Origin: Bacillus sp. AFS055030
GTDB taxonomy: Bacteria; Bacillota; Bacilli; Bacillales; Bacillaceae_G
NCBI RefSeq assembly: GCF_002574545.1
Contig: NZ_NUGT01000077.1
Location: 1 to 45,239, forward strand
Reading direction: 5' to 3'
Length of the DNA stretch: 45,239 bases
In this document: one piece after another, positions 34,975-44,406 of the stretch
Position numbering within the stretch: position 1 is the first letter of the stretch
Layout of the letters: every line of letters starts with the position of its first letter
Made by a program: the position numbers and the translations under genes
The notes under the pieces: generated by a model
What the model was told of the DNA's origin: nothing
Databases searched by the model: none
What the model saw: the letters and a program-made list of their open reading frames with translations, nothing else

Positions 34975-37140
34975 TTGTTTCATATTAAAAGGGCTTTTGA
35001 AGCTTATATAGATGGATTTCAAGAAATAACAATGATTATTCCCAAATCGAACAAACATACAGTGCAGTCATATTTTGAACTAATTGAAGAGGATGGAGGG
35101 AGAACTAAGCTTCCTGTCGTATCTAGAATCGAGTTTGATCGATTTTTTAAATATACTGTTTTGACTTCTGAAGTCCTTTTGTTAGAAAAAAAATATGAGA
35201 TTGAAGATGAATTTGGAATTCGCACAGATTTACAAGTAGGTGGAGTTATTCGTTCAAAGGACTTTGATGAAAAATATGCTTATGATGGAGAGGATTTAGG
35301 TGCAGTTTACACAAGTGAATCTACACAATTTAAATTATGGGCACCTACTGCTTCGAAGGTTAAATTAAGAATTTATAAAGAATACGGTGAAGTAGAAAAG
35401 TTTACGGAAATATCTATGGATCGAGATGGAAAAGGGACATGGAAAGCAGTAATCGAGCGTGATTGTGAAGGTTTAGTTTATAATTTTTTAGTGTGTGTGA
35501 ATCTGATTTGGCGAGAAGCTGTCGATCCTTATGCAAAAGCAGTTACTGTAAATGGTAAACATAGTGTAGTAATTGATTTATCGAAGAGTAGCAAAGTTAG
35601 TAAAGTAAATAGCGATCCTCCAAGTAAGTATACTGATTGTATAATTTACGAAGCTAGTATTCGAGATTTTACTTCTCATCCTTTAAGTGGGATTCAAAAA
35701 AAGGGTTCTTATCAAGGATTTCATGAAAAAGATACGAGTTACAATGGTTTTTCAACAGGTTTAGATTATCTATGCAATCTAGGCGTTACACATATTGAAT
35801 TATTACCATTTTTTGATTTTGAAGGAATAGATGAAAATAATCCTTTCCAAAGCTATAATTGGGGCTACAATCCATTGAATTTCAATGCACCAGAAGGTAG
35901 TTATAGTTTAAAACCGGATGAACCAATCGAAAGAATAAATGAATTAAAGAAACTTATTTCAGTTTATCATGAACATGGTCTACGGATTATTATGGATGTT
36001 GTTTACAATCATGTTTATGAATTACAAACTAGCCAATTTGAAAAAATTGTTCCAGGATATTATTTTAGGCAAGATGAACGTGGTTTACCATCAAATGGTA
36101 CGGGTGTAGGGAATGATTTTGCATCTGAAAGATTGATGGCTAGACGTTTTATACTGCAATCCATAAAATATTGGACGAAAGAATATGACATTGATGGGTT
36201 TAGGTTTGATTTAATGGGAATTTTGGATACGGATACAATGAATGAAATTGTAACTGAACTGAAAATGTTAAAACCAGAAATAATCATTTTTGGAGAGGGT
36301 TGGGATTTAAATACATCATTAAGTCCATCTTCTCGAAAAGCAACAATAAACCAAAGTCACCAACTACCAATGGTCGGGTTTTTTAATGATAAATTTCGTG
36401 ATGGAATAAAAGGAAGTACGTTTTCATTTCAAGAAATAGGGTTTATACAAGGTAATAATATTCATAATGATTACTTGTCCGATTTGCTATTAGGAAGTGT
36501 AGGGATTAATAAACAAGTAAATTTATTTAAAGAACCATATCAATCAATCAATTATGTTGAATCACATGATAATCACACTATGTGGGATCGATTAAAGCTT
36601 TCCAATCAAAAAGAGAATGAGGAAATACTAAAGAAAAGGCATTTACTTGCAACTAGTATTGTATTATTTTCGTTTGGTGTACCGTTTCTTCATAGTGGCC
36701 AGGAGTTTTTTCGAACAAAAAATGGAATCGAAAACAGCTATAATTCAGGCGATACGATAAATAGTATTGATTGGGCAAGGGCAGAACGTGAAGCGTTATC
36801 AGTTAAAACTGTGAAAGAATTTATCAAAATTCGAAAGCGCTTTAAAAGTCTCCGTTTCTCTTTAAAAGAAGAAATAGAAAAGTATGTAACGACAGTCAAT
36901 ATTCACCGAAATCTAATCGGGTACCGAATAAGCAACTTAGAAGAAATAGACCAAGTTAGAGAAATCATGGTGTTATTTCATAATGGTCTTACTGATATTC
37001 ATGTTGATATAGGAAATGAAGAAGACAATTGGGAATTTATATGGGATGGTCATAATCATTATGTTAATAAAGGGATAAAAGTGAAATGTAATAAATTACC
37101 AATACCTACCCTTTCGACTGTTGTATTAGTAAAATACTAG
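34975..37140 (+). CDS. amyX: type I pullulanase
   Basis: A 721-residue GH13 debranching enzyme hydrolysing alpha-1,6 links of pullulan and glycogen-like polymers. An N-terminal CBM48-like domain (about 110-200, FKLWAPTASKVKL) precedes the barrel, which has the type I signature YNWGYNP, Asp412 in GFRFDLMG, Glu441 in FGEGWDL and Asp532 in ESHDNHTMWDR. No signal peptide, so it is intracellular like B. subtilis AmyX. The start is TTG at 34975 after GGTG, a weak site. It is monocistronic; the 206-base upstream gap shows no clear catabolite-response element. Confidence 0.94.
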   Translation: MFHIKRAFEAYIDGFQEITMIIPKSNKHTVQSYFELIEEDGGRTKLPVVSRIEFDRFFKYTVLTSEVLLLEKKYEIEDEFGIRTDLQVGGVIRSKDFDEKYAYDGEDLGAVYTSESTQFKLWAPTASKVKLRIYKEYGEVEKFTEISMDRDGKGTWKAVIERDCEGLVYNFLVCVNLIWREAVDPYAKAVTVNGKHSVVIDLSKSSKVSKVNSDPPSKYTDCIIYEASIRDFTSHPLSGIQKKGSYQGFHEKDTSYNGFSTGLDYLCNLGVTHIELLPFFDFEGIDENNPFQSYNWGYNPLNFNAPEGSYSLKPDEPIERINELKKLISVYHEHGLRIIMDVVYNHVYELQTSQFEKIVPGYYFRQDERGLPSNGTGVGNDFASERLMARRFILQSIKYWTKEYDIDGFRFDLMGILDTDTMNEIVTELKMLKPEIIIFGEGWDLNTSLSPSSRKATINQSHQLPMVGFFNDKFRDGIKGSTFSFQEIGFIQGNNIHNDYLSDLLLGSVGINKQVNLFKEPYQSINYVESHDNHTMWDRLKLSNQKENEEILKKRHLLATSIVLFSFGVPFLHSGQEFFRTKNGIENSYNSGDTINSIDWARAEREALSVKTVKEFIKIRKRFKSLRFSLKEEIEKYVTTVNIHRNLIGYRISNLEEIDQVREIMVLFHNGLTDIHVDIGNEEDNWEFIWDGHNHYVNKGIKVKCNKLPIPTLSTVVLVKY

Positions 37141-37280
37141 CAACTACTTGCAGATTCTAATTAAACGATGTAAACTTGTAAAAGATGGCTTATTACAGCT
37201 GATTGTAATAGGCTATCTTTCTTTTTGTAATAAAATAATATTAATTACAAACATATATAACAACAAGGAACGGAAGAACA

Positions 37281-38069
37281 ATGGATAATCATATACAAGA
37301 AATACTCGGAAAAGAATGGACAATCTCGCCAGCCGGTGGATTTACTGGTGAAGCGTATATAGCTGAAAATCATGATAAGAGATTATTTCTAAAACGAAAT
37401 TCTTCTCCTTTTTTAGCAGTTTTATCAGCAGCTGGCTTTGTTCCAAAATTAGTTTGGACTAGAAGACTAGAAAATGGTGATGTACTTACTGCTCAAGAGT
37501 GGGTGATTGCACGTAGTTTAGAACCTTATGAGCTTTCAGCGAAAGGGGTTGCACAATTTTTATATCGTATCCATTCTTCCAAAGAATTGTTATATATGTT
37601 AACGAAGCTAGGAATTAATCCTCTAGAACCTCAGGATTTGCTGCAAACAATAGTAGGTAATCTTACTGAGGAGTTTACACAAAGCAAGATTATTGTAAAA
37701 GGTATCGAATATTTAGAGGAAAATATGCCATCTTTTGATTCAGAGGATTTAGTCGTTTGTCATAGTGATTTAAATCATCATAATTGGTTACTAACCGAGA
37801 CGAATAATTTATATTTAATCGATTGGGATGAGGCAATTATTGCTGATAAAGCTTTTGATTTGGGCATGTTTTTATTCACTTATGTAGAGCAGAACGATTG
37901 GGAAAAATGGCTTCGAAATTATGGAATAAAATTAACTGAAGACCTCTTAAATCGAATGACTTGGTATGTAGTCGCTCAAACAATCATTTGGATTAAATGG
38001 TATACTCTTCGTGAAAATGAAAAGCAGACCCAAAAAATGAAGAGCCTGCTTGAGAATATATTAAATTAA
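37281..38069 (+). CDS. ytmP: YtmP-like phosphotransferase (choline kinase/APH fold)
   Basis: A 262-residue protein with the aminoglycoside/choline kinase fold. The catalytic loop HSDLNHHNW has Asp163 and Asn168, and LIDWDEA has metal-binding Asp181. The N-lobe lysine is probably in LFLKRN. The substrate is not known; it matches B. subtilis YtmP upstream of ytzH-trmB. AAGGAACGG precedes the ATG. Confidence 0.87.
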   Translation: MDNHIQEILGKEWTISPAGGFTGEAYIAENHDKRLFLKRNSSPFLAVLSAAGFVPKLVWTRRLENGDVLTAQEWVIARSLEPYELSAKGVAQFLYRIHSSKELLYMLTKLGINPLEPQDLLQTIVGNLTEEFTQSKIIVKGIEYLEENMPSFDSEDLVVCHSDLNHHNWLLTETNNLYLIDWDEAIIADKAFDLGMFLFTYVEQNDWEKWLRNYGIKLTEDLLNRMTWYVVAQTIIWIKWYTLRENEKQTQKMKSLLENILN

Positions 38070-38100
38070 ATAAAAATTTCCTCGGAAATTGTCATATACA

Positions 38101-38379
38101 TTAAGAATACGTATTAAAATCAGTCACCCATTGAGAGAGTTGATTTTGGTGGTTTGTAATGTGCTGATCTAAATCAGCAGAATACTTTCCAGACTGACTA
38201 TAGTAATAAACGTCATTTAACATGCTTTTTACATCATCTGTTATTTGGTCGTTCGTTAATAAGGATTGAACAAGTCTTTCTAATTGCTCACATTCTGAGA
38301 TAGTTCCACAACAGTCAGATTGATGATTCATTAAAATATCACGTAAAATTGTTAATTGATGTTCATGGTTTAAAGGCAT
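38101..38379 (-). CDS. ytzH: YtzH-like small protein
   Basis: A 92-residue hydrophilic helical protein of the YtzH family, with no known function. MPLNHEHQLTILRDIL, the Cys-rich CCGTISECEQLERLV and the C-terminal QHITNHQNQLSQWV are recognisable. ATG at 38379 is chosen because AAAGGATG lies 7 bases upstream; the frame open from 38409 lacks a site and would exceed the family's length. It lies between ytmP and trmB on the opposite strand, as in B. subtilis. Confidence 0.86.
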   Translation of the reverse strand: MPLNHEHQLTILRDILMNHQSDCCGTISECEQLERLVQSLLTNDQITDDVKSMLNDVYYYSQSGKYSADLDQHITNHQNQLSQWVTDFNTYS

Positions 38380-38454
38380 AAATTCACATCCTTTTTTTAT
38401 TGAGTACACTTGAAATAGTTTGTGTTACAATGAATGATTTTATACTATACATGA

Positions 38455-38485
38455 ATAACCGAGTGCCAAAGTGCTTGGTTTTTTC
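38455..38485 (+). terminator. hairpin with T tract before trmB
   Basis: AACCGAGTGC and GTGCTTGGTT form an imperfect stem followed by TTTTTTC. It may end transcripts entering from ytmP or act in the trmB leader. Confidence 0.5.
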
Positions 38486-38529
38486 TTTGAAAAAATATAA
38501 ATTGCAAAATCGAGAGGGAGTAAAATCTT

Positions 38530-39171
38530 ATGAGATTAAGACATAAGCCAGGTGCGGCAGATCAAGTTAAACAAAATGCTCATTATGTAATTCCAAATCC
38601 GACTGAACAAAAAGGAAAATGGAAAGAAGTTTTCCAAAATGATCAACCAATTCATATCGAGGTTGGTACTGGTAGAGGTCGTTTTATGGTCGGTATGGCT
38701 AAAGCCAATCCTCATATTAATTATATTGGTATTGAGAAATATACAAGTGTCATTTCTGATGCATTAGATAAATTAATTGAAGCTGATGTACCGAACTTAA
38801 AGCTGTTAAATGTAGATGCTCAAAAATTAACAGATTTCTTTGAGGACGGAGAAATAGATCGAGTTTATTTAAACTTTTCTGATCCATGGCCAAAAGCTCG
38901 TCATGAAAAACGTCGATTAACATATAAAACATTTTTAGAAATGTATCAACAAATCATGAAAAATGATGGGGAAATTCATTTTAAAACAGATAATCAAGAT
39001 TTATTCGAGTTTTCAATTATGAGTATGGCGAACTACGGAATGACAATGCATTTTCTAAGCTTAGACCTTCATAATAGTGATTTTGAAGGAAATATTATGA
39101 CTGAATACGAAGAAAAGTTTTCTTCAAAAGGTAACCGTATTTACCGAGTTGAAGCTGCTTATAGAAACTAA
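38530..39171 (+). CDS. trmB: tRNA (guanine-N7-)-methyltransferase
   Basis: A 213-residue enzyme that methylates G46 of tRNA with SAM. The SAM site is [15 protein letters not shown] (around 38-52), and the family signature [20 protein letters not shown] is in the middle. RLRHKPGA is a typical N-terminus. GAGGGAG precedes the ATG. It follows a hairpin that may be a leader element, and ends in a strong terminator. It corresponds to B. subtilis ytmQ. Confidence 0.97.
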   Translation: MRLRHKPGAADQVKQNAHYVIPNPTEQKGKWKEVFQNDQPIHIEVGTGRGRFMVGMAKANPHINYIGIEKYTSVISDALDKLIEADVPNLKLLNVDAQKLTDFFEDGEIDRVYLNFSDPWPKARHEKRRLTYKTFLEMYQQIMKNDGEIHFKTDNQDLFEFSIMSMANYGMTMHFLSLDLHNSDFEGNIMTEYEEKFSSKGNRIYRVEAAYRN

Positions 39172-39182
39172 ACCTAATTTAA

Positions 39183-39221
39183 AAGACTATCGTGATCGAT
39201 TGATCATGATGGTCTTTTTTT
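39183..39221 (+). terminator. terminator of trmB
   Basis: AGACTATC and GATGGTCT pair with an inner GATC/GATC, followed by T. Confidence 0.88.
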
Positions 39222-39356
39222 ATTTTTTTACATACAATAAAAATTATTTTTAAGTAAGTAGAAATCCTTTCTTTCTCGCTGCAGACCTTAAAATATTCAG
39301 TAAATTCGTAAAAGTGGTATAATATTTAAGGCAACTAAATAAGAAGGAGGATAAGT

Positions 39357-40199
39357 ATGGAACAGTTAAAAATTGGAACCTGTACAATTCAGTGGCTTAC
39401 TGGTGGAAATACCCATTTAGATGGTGGAGCAATGTTTGGAGTTGTTCCAAAAGCACTTTGGTCAAAAAAATATATAGTTAATGAGAAAAACCAAATTCCA
39501 TTACGTACTGATCCGGTATTTATTCAAACAAATGGTTTAAACATACTAATCGATAGTGGAATTGGTGTTAACAAACTAAATGAGAAGCAAAAAAGAAATT
39601 TCGGCGTTACTGAGGATTCAATGGTAGAAGAATCATTAGCGAAGCACGGATTAAAACTAGACGATATTGATTATGTCATTATGACACATTTGCATTTTGA
39701 TCATGCAAGCGGATTAACGAGATTTGAAAATGAAGGATTCAAACCTGTATTTGCTAATGCAAAAATTATTACTTCTCAAATTGAATGGGATGAGATGAGA
39801 AATCCAAATATTCGTTCAAGCAATACATACTGGAAAGAAAATTGGGAAGCAATTCAGCACCAAGTAATTACGTTTGAAAAAGAATATTCACTAACAGATG
39901 AAATAACGATTATTCACACTGGTGGACATAGTGAAGGTCACAGTATTATAAAAATTGAAACTGAAGATGAGCAATTACTGCATATGGGGGATTTAATGCC
40001 TACACATGCACATAGGTCACCATTATGGGTTATGGCATATGATGATTACCCAATGACATCTATTTACGCAAAAGAAAAATGGGTTAATTTAGGGATGCAA
40101 AAAAAATCTTGGTTTACGTTCTATCATGACGATGTATTTAGAGCAATAAAATGGAGCGCTGAAGGACAAGTATTACAGTCGATCGAACGCTCCAAATAA
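39357..40199 (+). CDS. ytnP: MBL-fold hydrolase YtnP (lactonase-like)
   Basis: A 280-residue metallo-beta-lactamase-fold hydrolase. The dinuclear zinc motif HLHFDHA provides His111, His113, Asp115 and His116, with later ligands in HSEGHS and MGDLMP. It matches B. subtilis YtnP, reported as a lactonase that quenches Streptomyces signalling; activity here is inferred. AGAAGGAGG precedes the ATG. Confidence 0.93.
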   Translation: MEQLKIGTCTIQWLTGGNTHLDGGAMFGVVPKALWSKKYIVNEKNQIPLRTDPVFIQTNGLNILIDSGIGVNKLNEKQKRNFGVTEDSMVEESLAKHGLKLDDIDYVIMTHLHFDHASGLTRFENEGFKPVFANAKIITSQIEWDEMRNPNIRSSNTYWKENWEAIQHQVITFEKEYSLTDEITIIHTGGHSEGHSIIKIETEDEQLLHMGDLMPTHAHRSPLWVMAYDDYPMTSIYAKEKWVNLGMQKKSWFTFYHDDVFRAIKWSAEGQVLQSIERSK

Positions 40200-40213
40200 T
40201 TTGATGATTGTCG

Positions 40214-40525
40214 TTAAACAATTTGAGCAGAAATTAGCTCGCCATTTACAGCATTAATGATGAATGAATAGTTTGTAGTATCATTATCTGATTCTACTAC
40301 TGTAAAACCACCTTCATATACATCACCTTCATAATCAGGTAAATCTGCCCACTTCGGTTCTGAGTGAATCCAAGTTCCAGTTACATTACCATATGAAAGA
40401 AATACTGGTTTAATTGCTTTTAATGCTTTTTCTGCTGGAATATACTGTGAAGATAATTTTTTTTGTAAATATAGTCCACCAGCAACACCTAAACCTAAGC
40501 CAATTAAGACGCGTTTAAGTTTCAA
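40214..40525 (-). CDS. ytzB: PepSY-domain protein YtzB
   Basis: A 103-residue protein with one N-terminal hydrophobic helix (VLIGLGLGVAGGLYL) and a C-terminal PepSY-like domain ending NYSFIINAVNGELISAQ. Probably membrane-anchored. The start is TTG at 40525, 8 bases after GAGG; a GTG at 40534 lies within that site. It corresponds to B. subtilis ytzB between ytnP and ytoP. PepSY domains are thought to inhibit peptidases or sense the environment; no target is known here. Confidence 0.85.
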   Translation of the reverse strand: MKLKRVLIGLGLGVAGGLYLQKKLSSQYIPAEKALKAIKPVFLSYGNVTGTWIHSEPKWADLPDYEGDVYEGGFTVVESDNDTTNYSFIINAVNGELISAQIV

Positions 40526-40686
40526 TTGTACCACCTCTATTTATGTATTATGTGCTTTTAAAAATATTCTACTACTTATCTTAGTCAAACCGGGGCAACA
40601 TTTCAATGATTAGCATTGGTATTATATGTTATTTTTAGATAAAATAAAAAAAGAAGATATGATTTGTACAGAGAGGAACTTTAATT

Positions 40687-41757
40687 ATGAATCAAGACAC
40701 TCTACAGCTTTTTAAATTTTTAACAGAATTACAAGGTGCACCAGGATTTGAGCATGAAGTGCGTCACTTCATGAGAAAAGAACTTGAAAAATATACGAAT
40801 GAAATTGTACAAGATCGTTTAGGAAGTATTTTTGGAGTTAAACGTGGAACTGAAGATGGACCTACTGTTATGGTGGCAGGTCATATGGATGAAGTTGGTT
40901 TCATGGTTACTCAAATTACAGACAATGGGATGTTAAGATTTCAACCACTAGGTGGCTGGTGGAGCCAAGTATTGCTTGCTCAAAGAGTTCAAGTAATGAC
41001 AGATCAAGGACCAGTTATTGGAGTTATCGGTTCAATTCCACCACATTTATTAAGTGATGAGTTAAGAGCTAGACCAATGGATATGAAAAATATGCTAATC
41101 GATATCGGTGCAGATAACAAAGAAGATGCACTAAAAATTGGCGTTCGTCCAGGTCAACAAATTGTACCGGTATGTCCGTTCACTCCTATGGCTAATGAGA
41201 AAAAAATCATGGCAAAAGCCTGGGATAACCGTTACGGTTGTGGACTTGCGATTGAATTATTAAAAGAAGTTCAAAACGAGACATTACCAAATATTTTATA
41301 TTCTGGTGCTACTGTTCAAGAAGAAGTTGGACTAAGAGGGGCACAAACAGCAGCAAATATGATTAAACCAGATATCTTTTATGCATTAGATGCAAGCCCA
41401 GCAAATGATATGTCAGGAGCAAAATCTGAGTTCGGTCAATTAGGTAAAGGTGTCTTATTACGAATTTTAGACCGTACGATGGTTACTCATAAAGGAATCC
41501 GTGAATTTATTCTAGATACTGCAGAAACGAATAAAATTCCTTACCAATATTTTGTGTCACAAGGTGGAACAGATGCTGGACGAGTACATGTTTCAAATGA
41601 TGGCGTACCATCTGCTGTAATTGGTATTTGTTCTCGTTATATTCACACTGCCGCATCGATTATTCATGTTGATGATTATTTAGCTGCAAAAGAATTACTT
41701 GTTAAGTTGGTTAAAGCGACTGATAAAACGACTGTTGATACATTACGTAATTATTAA
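40687..41757 (+). CDS. ytoP: M42-family aminopeptidase YtoP
   Basis: A 356-residue metalloaminopeptidase of the M42 (glutamyl aminopeptidase/endoglucanase M) family, forming large self-compartmentalised complexes in relatives. Metal ligands include His66 and Asp68 in AGHMDEVGF, Asp in AWDNRYGCG, and the catalytic Glu pair in [19 protein letters not shown] precedes the ATG. It matches B. subtilis ytoP and ends in a hairpin terminator. Confidence 0.94.
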   Translation: MNQDTLQLFKFLTELQGAPGFEHEVRHFMRKELEKYTNEIVQDRLGSIFGVKRGTEDGPTVMVAGHMDEVGFMVTQITDNGMLRFQPLGGWWSQVLLAQRVQVMTDQGPVIGVIGSIPPHLLSDELRARPMDMKNMLIDIGADNKEDALKIGVRPGQQIVPVCPFTPMANEKKIMAKAWDNRYGCGLAIELLKEVQNETLPNILYSGATVQEEVGLRGAQTAANMIKPDIFYALDASPANDMSGAKSEFGQLGKGVLLRILDRTMVTHKGIREFILDTAETNKIPYQYFVSQGGTDAGRVHVSNDGVPSAVIGICSRYIHTAASIIHVDDYLAAKELLVKLVKATDKTTVDTLRNY

Positions 41758-41764
41758 GTTAGGG

Positions 41765-41789
41765 AGCCCTCTAAAAAGGGCTTCTTTTT
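41765..41789 (+). terminator. terminator of ytoP
   Basis: AGCCCT and AGGGCT form a 6-bp stem followed by TTCTTTTT. Confidence 0.75.
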
Positions 41790-41853
41790 ACGTTTGAGTC
41801 ATAAAGGATTCGTGAAAAATAGTAATAGATTCAAAATGAACGGAGTAGTTGTA

Positions 41854-42369
41854 ATGAAAATAACAATTGGTTCTTTAAATCCAACTAAGGTAGGAGCGGT
41901 GGAAAATGTATTTAAACATTTTTCGATTTTAGGGTTAAATGTTCCCTCAAATGTTTCGAATCAACCTTTGACTGATCAAGAAACTATGCAAGGTGCTATA
42001 AATAGAGCTCATAATGCAAGGATCGCAGGTGACTCGGAAATTGGCATTGGATTAGAAGGTGGGGTCATTATAGAAAATGATCGACTTTTTCTTTGTAACT
42101 GGGGAGCACTTGTATATGAAGATGAAGTAATATTAGCCAGTGGAGCAAAAATATTATTACCTAGCGAATTTATTAATGAGCTGCGAAATGGAACTGAGCT
42201 AGCTGTATTAATGGAACGATATACAAATGAAAAAGATATCCGTAGTAAAGAAGGGGCAGTAGGGGTATTTACAAATGGCCGAATTACTAGGACAGAAATC
42301 TTTGAACATATTTGTGAATTACTATTTGGACAATATGAATTCAAGAAACGAAAAGAAGAAATCAATTGA
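41854..42369 (+). CDS. inosine/xanthosine triphosphatase-like protein (DUF84)
   Basis: A 171-residue member of the DUF84/YjjX family, which hydrolyses non-canonical purine nucleotides such as ITP and XTP. It has the start KITIGSLNPTKVGAV and GIGLEGGV, AVGVFTNGRITR. The frame is open from 41794, but GGAG 8 bases before the ATG at 41854 fixes the start where the family begins. It lies between ytoP and ytpP. Confidence 0.87.
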   Translation: MKITIGSLNPTKVGAVENVFKHFSILGLNVPSNVSNQPLTDQETMQGAINRAHNARIAGDSEIGIGLEGGVIIENDRLFLCNWGALVYEDEVILASGAKILLPSEFINELRNGTELAVLMERYTNEKDIRSKEGAVGVFTNGRITRTEIFEHICELLFGQYEFKKRKEEIN

Positions 42370-42439
42370 GAGCCGTCCTTTTTGCATATCGATAAAAATA
42401 AGATAAAATAAAAGAAAACGAATTAAGTGAGGGAAAAGA

Positions 42440-42757
42440 ATGGAAAAAATTACATCAGTTGAACAATTCGAACAAGCGAAACAAGGAGAAAAAGTGGTTT
42501 TCCAATTTTCTGCAAATTGGTGTCCGGATTGCAGATTTTTAGATATGTTCTTCCAAGAAATAATTGATGAAAATAAAGATTTTACGTTTTATTATGTAGA
42601 TCGTGACCAATTTATTGAGTTATGCCAAAATCTAGATATCTTTGGAATACCAAGTTTTGTAGCGTTTAATAATGGTGAAGAAATTGGTCGTTATGTTAAT
42701 AAAGATCGTAAAACAAAAGAACAAGTAGAAGAGTTTCTTGAAGGATTAAGAGGCTAA
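42440..42757 (+). CDS. ytpP: thioredoxin-like protein YtpP
   Basis: A 105-residue thioredoxin-fold protein. The active site is Cys28-Pro-Asp-Cys31 in SANWCPDCRF, unlike the CGPC of true thioredoxin; the cis-Pro loop is FGIPSFVAF. Relatives are linked to thiol redox, possibly with coenzyme A or bacillithiol. GTGAGGGA precedes the ATG. It is the first gene of the ytpP-ytpQ-ytpR cluster, 17 bases before ytpQ. Confidence 0.93.
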   Translation: MEKITSVEQFEQAKQGEKVVFQFSANWCPDCRFLDMFFQEIIDENKDFTFYYVDRDQFIELCQNLDIFGIPSFVAFNNGEEIGRYVNKDRKTKEQVEEFLEGLRG

Positions 42758-42774
42758 TAAGGTAGGTAAAACAA

Positions 42775-43590
42775 TTGGCTAAAAAAACAACACTAGACTT
42801 AAAAAAAATGATCGAAAACCGCCTTGGAAATGAGGAATGGCGCTTTATCTACGATCGCGAAAAAGAAGACCTTCGAATTGAAGGGATTGAAAGTAAAAAA
42901 GGGATGAGTGTCTCTTTAAATAGTGCAGTAGCAAAGTATGAAACAGAAGGTGAAGAGGCATTTAATGAATTAATTTATTATATAAAAGAAGCACTTTCTG
43001 CAATGCACTCTGAAACTGTATTTCTTGAAGAACAAATTCGACCTGTTATTCGTGCTACATCGTTTCCGACAGAGAAGGAAGAAGGAAACTTATTTGTAAC
43101 GGATGAGCATACTGCAGAAACTAGAATTTACTATGCGATTGATTCAGAAAAAACGTATCAACTAATTGATGAAAAATTATTAGTAAAATCAGGATATACA
43201 AAAGAGCAGCTACATTCGATCGCTTTATTTAATTTAAGAAAGATGCCTGTTCAAGTAAAAGAAGATCTTGTTGCAGATAATACTTTTTATTTTGTCCGTA
43301 CAAATGATGGATACGATGCGAGTAGAGTGCTAAATAGTACTTTTCTAAAAGAAATTCAATCAAAAGTAAAAGGTGAATTATTAATAGGAATTCCTCATGG
43401 AGATGTACTAATCCTTGCTGACATTCGAAATAACATAGGTTATGATATAATGGCGCAAATGAATATGAGCTTTTTTGCAAGTGGGAAAATACCAATTACA
43501 TCATTGTCATTTGCTTACGAAAATGAGAAGCTAATGCCAGTATTTATTTTAGGGAAACAAAAGAAGCAAGAGAGAGGAAGAAATCAGTGA
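42775..43590 (+). CDS. ytpQ: DUF1444 protein YtpQ
   Basis: A 271-residue cytosolic protein of the DUF1444 family, of unknown biochemical role. It has a mixed alpha/beta composition with the conserved central KMPVQVKEDLVADNTFYFVR and GDVLILADIRNN. The start is TTG at 42775 after AAGGTAGG. It overlaps the next gene by 4 bases and matches B. subtilis ytpQ by context and length. Confidence 0.88.
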   Translation: MAKKTTLDLKKMIENRLGNEEWRFIYDREKEDLRIEGIESKKGMSVSLNSAVAKYETEGEEAFNELIYYIKEALSAMHSETVFLEEQIRPVIRATSFPTEKEEGNLFVTDEHTAETRIYYAIDSEKTYQLIDEKLLVKSGYTKEQLHSIALFNLRKMPVQVKEDLVADNTFYFVRTNDGYDASRVLNSTFLKEIQSKVKGELLIGIPHGDVLILADIRNNIGYDIMAQMNMSFFASGKIPITSLSFAYENEKLMPVFILGKQKKQERGRNQ

Positions 43591-44192
43591 ATATTTTTTA
43601 TAACAAAGAAGGAATCGGCGATACTCTTTTAATTACATTAAAACAAATTCCATCAGAAGATCGTCAAGTTGAACGAAAAGGGAATATTGCACGTGTATAT
43701 AGTGTAGTTACGAATGAAACGGTTGCTATTAATGTGTTTGAGGCATCTACTTATGTAGATGTTCAAGAAAATGGTGTAGTTACAATTACTGAACACATTG
43801 TAAATACGGTTAATGAACTACTTGCAAAAGAAGGATTTGAAGATAAGTTAGTATTAGATCTTTCACCTAAATTCGTTATTGGTTATGTGATTGAAAAAGA
43901 AAAACATCCAAATGCTGATAAATTAAATATTTGTAAAGTAGATGTTGGAACAGAGACATTACAAATTGTTTGTGGTGCTCCAAATGTGGAACAAGGTCAA
44001 AAGGTTGTTGTAGCAAAAGTTGGTGCGGTTATGCCATCAGGATTAGTTATTAAAGATGCTAATTTACGTGGTGTGGATTCATTCGGTATGATCTGCTCTG
44101 CACGTGAACTTGATTTACCTGATGCTCCTCAAGAAAAGGGAATCTTAGTTCTAGAAGCTGATGCTGAAGTTGGAAAAGCTTTTTTTAACTAA
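43587..44192 (+). CDS. ytpR: YtpR, C-terminal tRNA-binding-domain protein
   Basis: A 201-residue protein. The C-terminal half (about 92-201) is an EMAP-II/Trbp111-type OB-fold with HPNADKLNICKVDVG, IVCGAPN and SFGMICSARELDL, as in the N-terminal part of PheT; the N-terminal DUF4479-like half is of unknown function. The start is GTG, overlapping the ytpQ stop (GTGA), with AGAGAGGAAG upstream. It probably binds tRNA or another structured RNA. Confidence 0.9.
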   Translation: MNIFYNKEGIGDTLLITLKQIPSEDRQVERKGNIARVYSVVTNETVAINVFEASTYVDVQENGVVTITEHIVNTVNELLAKEGFEDKLVLDLSPKFVIGYVIEKEKHPNADKLNICKVDVGTETLQIVCGAPNVEQGQKVVVAKVGAVMPSGLVIKDANLRGVDSFGMICSARELDLPDAPQEKGILVLEADAEVGKAFFN

Positions 44193-44210
44193 ATAATATG
44201 TTGTATGAAT

Positions 44211-44240
44211 ACTAGGCCATTAATAGGTCTAGTATTTTTT
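44211..44240 (+). terminator. terminator of ytpPQR
   Basis: ACTAGGCC and GGTCTAGT pair (two G-T), followed by ATTTTTT. Confidence 0.8.
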
Positions 44241-44406
44241 ATGTTTTTCATAAAAGAATCATTATTTTAATAATAATTTGATTAAGTTACATAATTGATA
44301 TCGAAATATGAATGAACTAGCGTAATTTGTAATAATAATGTGTTTTTTGTCATTATGTCACATGGTAAAATAGAAGGTATGAAAAGAAATAGAGAGAGTG
44401 AGAAAA

